Positions 10,201 to 19,500 of a stretch of DNA of 64,000 bases are shown piece after piece (the first letter of the stretch is position 1; every line of letters begins with the position of its first letter). Origin of the DNA: Guillardia theta CCMP2712 (lineage: Eukaryota > Cryptophyceae > Pyrenomonadales > Geminigeraceae). Below the pieces are notes generated by a model. It was given only the letters and a program-made list of their open reading frames with translations, did no database searches and was not told the origin of the DNA. The stretch spans positions 138,883 through 202,882 of the forward strand of contig NW_005434622.1 of assembly GCF_000315625.1 (NCBI RefSeq), read 5' to 3'. The position numbers were made by a program, and so were the translations under genes.

Positions 10201-13062
10201 TGCCATCTGCTCGACAAATGCTTGGCAGTGTGCTGATGGCTACCTCAAGAATGCCCCGGCGAAACTTTGCTGTCAGAATCTGAGTTTCCCATTCAATGCT
10301 GGTAAATTTAGCACAACGAGTTGTGACTGGATTTGCAATGTGGGGTTGTTCCCGAAAAATCGTATAGGAGAGACAAGTACTTGCTCACTGTGTTCATGCA
10401 CATGTGAACAATACCTTGCATCTTTCGGGATTGAATCTCCATGCCAAACTTGCTCTGCTGCTTTCAGCAAAGCGTCAGGTTGGTGTAGCAGCGTTGGATT
10501 TAGCTCTGCCCCGTCGGCCTGTACCGTTTCAATCAAGGGTTTTTTCATGATCAAGGGAATAAGCTTACAGAGCTTCTTCGCTGCGTCTGTCGTGAAAAGT
10601 ACCCTTGCTGCATTAGGAGGTATTCTTCTGTTCCTTACACATCAGACACTGACCTCTCCTCAAAGCTATCATCAACCCAAAAATTGTTCCCGTTGTAGCA
10701 AGCGCAACACAAGCAGCTCAAACCAGGCGTTCAACTGCCGATTCCGTCTCCTTAAGCGTGATCTATCAAAACGTCGATCCTACGATAAGCAGCTTCCTCT
10801 TAAGTCAGATCGACAATTACGCAAGCAGAGCCATTGAGAGCGCGTTATCTTCAAACGGATATAGCGTGCAGGTTGCGAACTTGTTATGTCTCGAGCATTC
10901 AAATCATGATCAGTTTCTGCACGGGCAGGTAACTCTCGCTCAGCAACCCACGCGGTTCATTTCCGGTGCTTCTGTCTCGTGCAGGTTGAGGTTCTCTTGG
11001 AAGTGAATCATCTGAACACGATTTGAACAGTGTTGGATATACTTACAACCCCGAGACCGGAATCTGCTGCCCCTCATCAAAATTTCGAAGTCCACCAAAT
11101 GTAAGGATATCAAGTGCATGACCTTCTGCGCTTTGACGCTGATAGCAGGGGAGTTACGTCTGGTCAACCGATGGATGTACTTGGAGCTGTCAGCCATACT
11201 ACTTTGTAATCATTTCTGTGCTTCTTACGCCGAAAATGATTGTTTGCGATTTGACAGGGAGATAAATGTGTGACGTCAGTGCCAAACACTTGTTGACAAC
11301 CGACAATTATCACAATCCTTTGCAGATGTGAACAATCACGGGCGGGATCGTACAAGCCGCAGTACGCATATTGGGACAATAATAGTCCAACGTAATTCAT
11401 TGTTCTTGATGCAATATCTTGTGCAAAAAGATTGCTCTGAACAGTGTCATCAGATGTGACCAATGGAAATGCATTCAAGGCTACGTTGTCTCGCAAACTG
11501 GGACAACATGTCTCTCACTCGCAGATATGACTGCAAAGTGTTCCGGATACTTCAACTGCGCGGGATGCACAAATGATGCTCATTGCGTGTGGTGTTCGGA
11601 CAAGTGTGTGCCGGGTCAGGTGCTTACAAGCTCGGCTGTACCTCGTACCACCCCTGACTTGTCGAGACAGGGCAACCTTGCAGGCAAGGGCTGCACGTAC
11701 AATGACACGACGATCTCGACGAACTGCACCTGTGAGAAAGTCACCTGCACATACGAGGTAAGTCTTCAAAGAGCTGACTGACTCACCCCCATCTCACTTC
11801 TTCCCGTCCCAGTGCAAGCACACCTCGTGCGGCTCCTGCGTCAATGACAACTTCTGCGGCTGGTGCTCGTCCAGTAGCCAGTGAGACTCTCAGTGAGACC
11901 ACGTCTGCCGCCAGCTGAGTCGCCCAGGTGCATGCCAGGAGACTACTTCTCTCCCAACGCTGGCCTTGGAGCTTGTCCGGTCGGGTGGAGTGTGGGGGCA
12001 TTTGCCAACTGCCCTCAGAACAACAACATCTGGTTGGTCGGCATCATCTGCGCCGCCGTAAGATCTTGACTCGGGTGTTGAAGTCGAATCTCACGAGCTC
12101 TTGCAGATCAGCACCTTCCTCATCGTGATCTTGTGCATTCACTTCATCCTCCGCATCCGAGCCGCTTCCAACCGGCGGCCCCGCTTGATGTTCTTCCAGT
12201 ACGGCGATCAGTCTGGTGGCCTCGTGGTACTCCACGAAGTTGACGATCGAGTCTCTTCACGTTGAGTGTGTTGATCGCAGGCGCGGGAGCAAGTTCAACG
12301 CTTCCTTGACACCTTCCCTACGTTCAAGTTCGATGTGAGGAGCTGCTGACTCGCTGATCATGGTGACATGCTCATGACTTGCTCCTCGCAGGAGAACAAG
12401 CTTCCCCCGTCTTTCTCAGCTTCACGATCATCCGAGGCAGAAGGTCAGACAGAAGGTCAGACAGACGGCCAGGACGAGGAGGACAACCGACCGACATGCT
12501 CGATATGCCTTGGCAACTTCTTCACCGGAGAAGACTGTCGCATGCTGCCTTGCCTACACGTCTTTCACAAGAACTGCATCGACCAGTGGCTCTCGATGAG
12601 GTGAGCGAAGGAACTGAATTGCTCGATTGACTGTTCGGCTCTCAGTCAAGAATGCCCCTTGTGCAAACGCTCCGTCATCAGCATGGCCAGCGAGGGGGTA
12701 GGAGCTGTTGTTTCCAATCTATGAGTCACATCTCTTTGTTGGTAGGAAAACTCGACAGCAAGCGCTTACCTGGTGCTTTTGCAGCAACACCAACAAAACC
12801 AACGTCAGCAGGATCAGAATGCAAGTCTAGGACAACCTCATGAGAGCCAGGAGCCGGCGGGGCATCAGAACGAGCCGGGGGGTCATCAGCACGAACAGCA
12901 GGCTCGCGCTCCGACAGCAACAGCGGCTGTACCATTTGACGACAGTAGAGTCGAGGGGATCGTCGATCAGTGCAGGTGAGAAAGAGTGACTTGCTTCCAT
13001 CTTGTGACCTGCATGTCAGAGATGAGGGTGATAGCGAAGGGTCTGTGGACGCTGTTGTATGA
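7259..13062 (+). CDS. Giant Cys-rich, FG-GAP, PSI-like transmembrane RING-H2 protein (copy 1)
   Basis: About 16 exons, roughly 1,600 residues. Exon 1 (7259-7544) gives a signal peptide ([20 protein letters not shown]). After a 54-nt intron the large exon 7599-10619 starts with a beta-rich region. It carries at least four FG-GAP-type repeats ([67 protein letters not shown]). A GCC2/GCC3-like [10 protein letters not shown] module and about 600 residues of Cys-rich repeats with many N-glycosylation sequons follow. Further exons (10666-10871, then several short ones) lead to a PSI/plexin-like segment (11520-11610, [20 protein letters not shown]). Then come one membrane span ([10 protein letters not shown] joined to [15 protein letters not shown], 12030-12150) and a RING-H2 domain (12490-12680; C-x2-C-x14-C-x-H-x2-H-x2-C-x10-C-x2-C). 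A Q/H-rich tail ends at TGA 13060-13062. The RING implies a membrane-bound E3 ubiquitin ligase; coupling it to the ectodomain as a receptor is inference. The tiny exons between 10985 and 11455 are not all phase-resolved. Confidence 0.85.
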
Positions 13063-13269
13063 TGTATGTGAACCCTTTTGAGGAGAGGCCGATCTGCCAT
13101 TTTAAGTTAGAAGCGTGAGAGAATCGTCTGTAAAACTAGTTTAACAGTACAATATTGTTGCCCGATGCAGCAGGCTGCACGCTTGGATTCGACTAGAAGT
13201 CGTCACCCTCTCAGTGCGCGGAAGATCGGCAGGCTGCCGGGCAGTGTCACGAGTCACCCAACGCGCGGC

Positions 13270-13391
13270 CACGGATAGTCTCACGGATAGTCCCACGGAT
13301 AGTCCCACGGATAGTCCCACGGATAGTCCCACGGATAGTCCCACGGATAGTCCCACGGATAGTCCCACGGATAGTCCCACGGATAGTCCCC
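13270..13391. repeat. 12-bp minisatellite, 10 copies
   Basis: Ten head-to-tail copies of CACGGATAGTCC (only the first differs by one base) end 23 bp before the ATG of the next gene. There are no spacers, so this is not a CRISPR. The length, a multiple of three, would encode TDSP repeats if translated in one frame, but no start codon uses that frame. Confidence 0.95.
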
Positions 13392-13413
13392 GATTTGGCA
13401 TGGATTGACAAGC

Positions 13414-15246
13414 ATGGCGGAGGAAGGGAGTAGGAGATGGCGACAGGCGACGGCAGGCATGGCGATGATCATGCTTGTCCTGCTCGTGTGGACCTCAAGT
13501 AGCCGGCATGACGGGACTCCTATATCCACCTCTTCTGCTCTTCTCTCTAGCATCAGCAGCAGGGCCGGGGCACTATGGCGGTCGACCACGGGATACCTTT
13601 CGGCTGATCAAGTCATGTGGCAGTCTAGGACAGCTCAGCGTCAGATCGGCGCAGCAATCAGCTTCGATGCGCAGAGATCATCGAGGCTACCTAGACTTCG
13701 TCCTCTGTTCTTTCCGACCTATCATGTCAGACCTATGGAATTTCCACAGTTGAAATGGAAGAAAGACGTAGACTTCTCTACGATCCAAGACTCTGATGAG
13801 ATGATCTCGAAGGTCCTTGGAGCAGAAACAAGTCAGGTTGCTGTGCAGCAGAGGATCCGCAAGGAGACTATCCTCAGGGAGTTGCGAATGCAAGGCGCAG
13901 TTTCCGGCGATCTGCACAGTAACACTGCTCATACAATGTCGCTGTCGGAGATGGTGAAGTGATATCTTGACTGCGGTTCTTACTGTATGACCTTGCTGCT
14001 CTCTTTTGATGCAGACGAGCGACAGGCATGAAGGAGTTGACGTAAAGATGTTAGATTTCGTGCACTGGGCGCTGGCGAAGAGGATCACTTCACTGCCAGA
14101 GGACACGATCAGGTGCATTGGGGAAAGCAACCTGACGGATCATCAGCACGCCGAGTTCCACAACGCGAGTGAATGTGTCGGTAACCTTTGCTCCTCCTCC
14201 TAGTCGATCGCTCACGTTTCCGTCAAGGGAGGAGAATCCGGGCTGGCCTTGCTGCTCCTTCGGTGAGTCCTTGGACAGGGCTCTTCGGTTGGTGACAGAA
14301 ATCAACAGGAGCGGATGGTGCGAGACTATATCGAGAGCCCTGGTTCTTGACGACAAGATTTCACTATGAGAGGCTGACATGATGGAAGGCAACTACCTCA
14401 GATTGATTTCTTGCACTCAATCCATGAACGCGTCCTTGAAGCAAATTGTGCTTTCATTTCGTTGTATGCAATGACATCTGAAACACGTCTGTGATGTCAG
14501 GTTGAGGGCTGTGTTTCCAAGATACAGATAGACAGAGATCAGCCCATCGCTCGATTTTGGGCGAATGCTGTTTCTCCGCATGCATCTTCACCGCTGGTAC
14601 TCTCAGTGTCGAGCGGTTGAACTTGTTGTGACCCGCAATTTCAGGTGCACGTGCATTATGAAAGTGCGGATGTCAAAGTGAAGAGTACATGTTTTCTCTT
14701 CTCGTACAATCTTACCATTGATGGCAGGTTTACTACTTCGTGCAACACGCATTGATGCAGCGGTTGACGGGGATGGAGGGAGGAGGAGCAGACTGTCTGC
14801 AGGTGCATCACAAGAACAGCTGAGTGATCCTGCATGACTCGAGATGACAGGAGCATGGGCTGAACATGTCACAACTGGCTTCCTTCGCAAACTCAAGCAT
14901 GTGCTTGGGTAGGTTGCTTATCATGTCTTGCTGCTCCTGAGGCATCCAAGGGGAAGAGATCAAGGAGAATATAGGACCTGGCGATAGTGAGAGGATGGTG
15001 AAGGACTTCCTGGAGGGCCCAGGTCAGGATCATGAAGCTGTGGGAGAGTGTAAGAGTCTGAGATGAAAACACAGACAACTACAACAAGCTGTATCACTGT
15101 GTACAACTTCTGGACGACGAAACGAAGGTCTGATGTTCAACTTCTTCTCGTACGCTCCCCTAATGAGCATGAAGGCTGCGGTGGGAGCTTGTCTCTCTAG
15201 GCTGGGAGCTGCAGACAGCTCGCCGGTGAATGAAAAAGCTTGTTGA
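13414..15246 (+). CDS. Hypothetical membrane-anchored protein
   Basis: I do not recognise this protein. The ATG at 13414 begins MAEEGSRRWRQATAGMAMIM followed by LVLLVWTSS, a basic segment then a hydrophobic stretch typical of a type II signal anchor. Exon 1 runs to 13953 (intron 13954-14014). Exon 2 reads MLDFVHWALAKRITSLPED. Later exons read ARFWANAVSPHASSPLVLSV (about 14530-14600), VHVHYESADVKVK (about 14645), VYYFVQHALMQRLTGMEGGG (about 14730), AEHVTTGFLRKLKHVLG (about 14850), GEEIKENIGPGDSERMVKDF (about 14950) and NYNKLYHCVQLLDDETK (about 15080). The end reads FFSYAPLMSMKAAVGACLSR and stops at TGA 15244-15246. Conserved-looking sequence flanked by AG/GT makes a real gene likely. The join near 14176 would need an intron of only 27 nt or an undetected frameshift. 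Confidence 0.5.
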
Positions 15247-15532
15247 ATAATTTCGTGAGCTATTTGACAGGTCAGGGAGTTCTGGGAGTCGAGCCTTGGC
15301 TACTACTGGGCATGATTGTCTGATGTGATTTTATATTGTTGAAGGTTCTGTTTATTTTTCTGTTAATGCTTGCTCTTATTGTTGACAACGTCTGGTATGA
15401 GATTAAAACATCCCATATGAATCATCTCGCATCCGTGTATGAACAAAGAATTCCACTGGCTTGAGGGGAGGGGAAAAGGGGGCTAAGGGGAGAAGGAGAG
15501 GAAGGAGAGGAGCAAGGAGGAGAGAGCAGGTG

Positions 15533-15988
15533 CTAACTTTCTTCATGGCGTTTGATCTGTAGCAGGATGAGCGCGGCTTGCTCCGTCTGGCCATCTCCCT
15601 CGACTTCATCGACCTGTACGAGCGTCTTCGTCTCGCTGCTGCTGCCGAGGCACATCCTGCACTGGTGTCGCCTCCTACCATGAGCACAAATCTGCGACCC
15701 CTTGCACTCTTTGCACAGGCTTCTTCTCTTCTTGTGCCAGCATATTTGAGACCCACCGCAATCTCGGCACTGGCTCCTCCTGCGCATATGCGTGCAGATC
15801 CCCGACCCTCGACAGTCTATGCACTGATGCCGCTGCCTGCTGTGGGCACAGATCTGCGAGCCCTTGCATTCCTTGCACCAGATCTTTTTGCGGTTGTGCT
15901 GGCAGAAGTAGTGATAGTCTTTCTTCTTCCTTTCGCTCTTTTGCGGCTCTTCACTCCCCAGCACCCCACCAGGTTCAAGCAAGCTCAT
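15533..15988 (-). CDS. Small protein of five 18-residue Cys/His repeats
   Basis: Protein of 151 residues from ATG 15988 (MSLLEPGGVLGSEEP). The open frame extends upstream of this ATG to a stop but contains no earlier ATG. After a basic linker (KSERKKKDY) come five near-perfect repeats of 18 residues with pattern [IF]-C-x-H-x6-C-x2-C-x-G-S-x, for example ICAHGRRRHQCRMCLGSS. Each repeat offers three Cys and one His, so each could bind one metal ion. The basic residues between the ligands resemble nucleic-acid-binding fingers. An acidic tail follows (QVDEVEGDGQTEQAA). Similar C-x-H...C-x2-C-x-G repeats occur in algal and protist proteins without assigned function; I do not assign one. No intron is needed, but an upstream exon cannot be excluded. 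Confidence 0.68.
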   Translation of the reverse strand: MSLLEPGGVLGSEEPQKSERKKKDYHYFCQHNRKKIWCKECKGSQICAHSRQRHQCIDCRGSGICTHMRRRSQCRDCGGSQICWHKKRRSLCKECKGSQICAHGRRRHQCRMCLGSSSETKTLVQVDEVEGDGQTEQAALILLQIKRHEES

Positions 15989-16278
15989 TTGATGGCTCAA
16001 GCCACGGATCCTATCCTTTCGTCCTGCCTCCTTCCTGCCGCCTTCCTGCCTCAAGTTCCTTCCTGTCTTCCTGCACTCCCTTGGCTACCTACTGCACTGG
16101 GATATCTTTTTTGAAAAAAAATAGTCATCAGCGTGACGCAATCGGCACTCAGGCCCGGCAGCCGGCGCGGCGATTGATGATGAGACTACGGTACCAGGTG
16201 AATCTGATCATCAACGGCTCTCAGCCCCCTGTGACGGTAGCATCGCCAGTCTCTTAGCAAAGTACCAGGATACAAAAT

Positions 16279-17566
16279 TTAAACAACGAGGATCAAGGTA
16301 GACAACAGCATTGTCAACATGTAGAGGAACAAGTTCTTTGAATCTCGAAAAGGTGAGCTCGAGGCCGTGAGCGGGCAAGCCAGGTCGCCGCCGAGTCGTC
16401 CAATGCAGAAATCTCGCAGTAGCTGTATTCTATGAAAAAACAAGAGATGAGATTCAAACATATCTTTGATTTGTAAGAATCACCTGCAGCCTTCGCAAAG
16501 GCGGATAACATCTGCATAAGAGAGAAATCATGCGATCAGTGACAGGAGGTTTTTCAACCAAAAGCATGCTGCTCTTGCCGCTCACCTTTCGATCCGACTA
16601 AGATGTCCACCTGTCGTACACATCAGCGATTTCTGATGAGTAGACAGATCAAAGCAAGATTGCATTACATTTCCTGTGATGAACTCGTCTGAGTACTTCA
16701 GTTTGCGACCATCCTCTGAGATCTGAGTGTTTGGCGGGTTCGTATCAGGATGGAGGCCCGTGCAATGTTTCTGCACGAAGTCTACATGTCAGTCCAGCGT
16801 TTCAGATCGTCATCGCAACCTTGCGATCGATTTCAAACGCTGTGTCGCTGAGGCAGTAGCATGCGTCGCAATAGCAGAGGGAACAGAGGGCGTTGTCGCA
16901 CGTGCAGCCCTTCTCTACTGCCCATGCGTGCATCCTAATGTAGGCTGCTGTCTTGGGATCAGCCTGCGGTTCCCATCAGCTCCAGCAGAGCAGGGAAGGC
17001 ACCAACTTGCCTCAATGATCATCGACCCCTCGAAGATCGGAACGTCCAGCTCCAGGTAACGCGGCGTCGTTGAGTTTTGCGCCTGATTCCAGTCGTCCAA
17101 CCACGTCCCTCGAGACCAGGATATCTTGATGTGCATGCTGGAAAGCGATCTCAGCAGGCGAAGGCAACGGCAGGAGGCGTGCTCACGATCCGAGGAGCTT
17201 GCTACCGTCAACCTCGGTCACAACTTGGCAAGGGTTCAGCTCCATGGAAAAGGCATAGAGGGTCCACCCTGTTGGGGTTGTGTGGATTGGCTTGTCGACA
17301 TTCTCTGTGAAGTTCGCATTTCCCCCGCAGGCCACAGAGCGCTCGCCGATGTCGTCACAGTAGATCAAACTCTTGGCAAGAATTGCGGTGGATGAGTCGA
17401 CTTTGGTCCTGTCATCGAAAGGGACATCAAACTAGTTATCAATACAGCACCTATCGCTCCCTTACCTACAAAACGCTCCAGGTTGTATCTGTGTTTGCCC
17501 GCACCCACAGTTGACCATAGCAATGAACACCAAGACCACAATCTGCATCCTCTTGCCTTGATTCAT
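16279..17566 (-). CDS. Hypothetical type I membrane protein with Cys cluster
   Basis: The frame starts at ATG 17566 (MNQGKRMQIVVLVFIAMVNC; a second in-frame ATG at 17548) and encodes a clear signal peptide. Exons in order on the minus strand are: signal peptide up to about 17470; a luminal exon about 17183-17408 (IYCDDIGERSVACGGN..., FTENVDKPIHTTPTGWTLYA); KISWSRGTWLDDWNQAQNST... LELDVPIFEGSMIIE (about 17010-17140); a very Cys-rich piece CTCDNALCSLCYCDACYC (about 16850-16920); HCTGLHPDTNPPNTQISEDG (about 16700-16760); and a last exon ending LFLYMLTMLLSTLILVV with stop at 16279-16281. The C-terminal hydrophobic end is either a membrane span or a GPI signal. No family recognised. Exon phases between 16462 and 16850 are tentative. 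Confidence 0.55.
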
Positions 17567-18689
17567 GCTGACAGCAGACAAGCAGATCAATTGCTATCCC
17601 CTTGTGAACGCTTGGATAACCACTCCGGTGGAAATCAAAATGATTCCAGCATTGAGCCTCTGCACCAGTTCACGTGTCTGACTCAGAGTTTGAGGTTTCT
17701 GCCATTCTCGTACCGCAACCTGTCGCTAGTGCCGCCATCGAGCCCTGCCATCGAGCCCTGCCATCGAGCTGCCTGCCAGGTTTACTAATCGGGTATCATG
17801 ACGTTGACGAGGTCCATCAACAGACGTTGCCACCAGACTAGAGTGTAGAGTAGTTGTACCATGTCATTTACTAAAATATATTACTCAAATCTTACAGTAG
17901 CATGAGACTTAAAATAATATATAGGAAGAGTACCTGATCCGGGTACTCTTCAGAGAGGTAATATAACAGCTGTTCGTACAAATATAGCATTCATTTCTTG
18001 TACTAGCAAACACGCAGCTTGTACCAGTTGGAAAGATTACTAGATTTAGGCTAAAGAGAATCTACCAATAAGTTATATTTAAAGTTATAATATTTTTATT
18101 TGTTATAGAATCTTTATTTAAAAGTATTTTATTCGTAAATATTGGATCTGTCACCTTCGCGCTGACGCGTGAGATACGAACCGTTGCATCTTTACAACTG
18201 TACCCCCACCCCCATTATACTACCCCCACCATCAAAACCCTCCATGAACCCACACCCCTACCCACAGTCGCAAATTTGGATACCCCTTGTTTCATCAGTG
18301 AGTACCCACCCATTCTAGGTATTGATCAACACACCCTACGAAGAACCTTTTGATGACCTCTTATTTCTACCCCCCCTATTCAACTCTACCCAACAAAAAG
18401 CTTTTAATCTACCCTACCTGGTTATTTCGTGAGAAAACCAGGGGTATATCCTCCTATTCCAGCGATCACCTCTTTGATTCTGCCCTCTTTCCTTCCCCTT
18501 CCTTTCCTGCTCTGTTCTCCTGCATATCACCTCATCAGCCCCTCCTCCTCTTCCTCCCGACTTGGGGACTCCCAGTCCCTCCATAGTCGCTTCCTCTTTC
18601 GGTAGCAGACTCCATTCGCCGTTGATCTATTGCTCAGGGCAGGCTCAGGTTATTCCCACGTAGCTCCAGGTCAGGACCAGCAGCACAGC
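17567..18689. other. Intergenic region, partly AT-rich with a C-rich block
   Basis: No coding exon supported. 17830-18170 is AT-rich (TATATAGG, TTATATTTAAAGTTATAATA), unlike the surrounding DNA. 18185-18330 is a C-rich block with repeated ACCCCCAC and TACCCC words, of a kind also seen at about 36.8, 45.6 and 57.6 kb. 18480-18610 is a pyrimidine-rich stretch leading to the next gene. Confidence 0.45.
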
Positions 18690-19073
18690 ATGAGTCTCTT
18701 CCGCTCGCATTCTCTCCCCTCGCTCACGAACCTCACGGAAGAGCAGCAAGCTTACCTGGCTGAGCGCGCCAACACTCACCGTACCAACTTGGGCGATGGC
18801 AAGGTCACGGACAGCTTTTGGATGAAGAGGGTAGATGTGATCTCAGACGGATCCAAGTGCTTATCGAGCATCCTGAACGCCAAGAAGAAGACGGAAGACA
18901 TGCCGAGCGCTGCTCCTGGCGGCCTGTCCCGCGCAATGGATCGCTCCATCTCCATGCCGAACCTGAGCGCGATGGCCTCTTCGCCGATGAGGAACCAGCC
19001 CATGAGGAGCCAACGGATCCTTCCAGAGACGATCCACGAGTCCAACCACGAGGCACAAGACGAGCAGCAGTAA
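18690..19073 (+). CDS. Small hypothetical protein with repeated RS(H/I)S-P motifs
   Basis: 127 residues from ATG 18690 (MSLFRSHSLPSLTNLTEEQQ) to TAA 19071-19073. Two short motifs of similar type are present, FRSHSLPSLTNL at the N-terminus and DRSISMPNLSAM in the middle. Both follow an R-S-x-S-[LM]-P pattern that could be a kinase or 14-3-3 type phospho-site. The centre (FWMKRVDVISDGSKCLSSIL) is moderately hydrophobic, but there is no membrane span. An AATAAA lies 195 bp downstream (19268-19273). The open frame continues upstream of the ATG, so a spliced 5' exon is possible. No family recognised. Confidence 0.55.
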   Translation: MSLFRSHSLPSLTNLTEEQQAYLAERANTHRTNLGDGKVTDSFWMKRVDVISDGSKCLSSILNAKKKTEDMPSAAPGGLSRAMDRSISMPNLSAMASSPMRNQPMRSQRILPETIHESNHEAQDEQQ

Positions 19074-19500
19074 GGTCTCGTCAGGCACGTTCTTCAGTCG
19101 TCTCAGTCGCAGCCCAACTTCATTCTAGCTTGTGATCTTCAGGACTCTCAGAGTTGTCAGCCATTTCCTTGCATGTCTTTTTCTCTGGGCTGGAGATTTT
19201 GTCGGCTCATCTCCCCCTTGTCTTCCTTGCAAACTATTTGACTGCCCAATGTCCTTTGTTTTGATTTAATAAACAACTGAAAACATCACCAGACATTTGC
19301 TGCCCTCAAAGCTCTTGTTTCTTCATCGTCTTCCAGAAACTTGTCAGTTTGTGGATCATTGAGCTCACCGTCGACAGCAACTTGGAGGACAAGTCTTTGA
19401 TAAAGGCGATTCGAGGACGTGAAATGATCCCTGAAAAGGACGGAAACGCGACTGATGGATTCTTTCCTGCCTCTTTCGCAACTGTCATGCATGCATGTCA

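Noticed and set aside
10666-10837. Read-through end of the giant exon in copy 1
   Set aside because: The frame runs on to 10837, but the spliced frame after the 46-nt intron (10620-10665) reads [20 protein letters not shown]. This aligns with [15 protein letters not shown] of copy 2.
13270-13391. CRISPR-like regular repeat
   Set aside because: The units are directly adjacent with no unique spacers, and the locus is eukaryotic. It is a minisatellite. The same applies to 41414-41668.
16130-16260. tRNA or small structured RNA near CCCGGCAGCCGGCGCGGCG
   Set aside because: No cloverleaf, no box A/B spacing and no 3' T-run could be found by eye.
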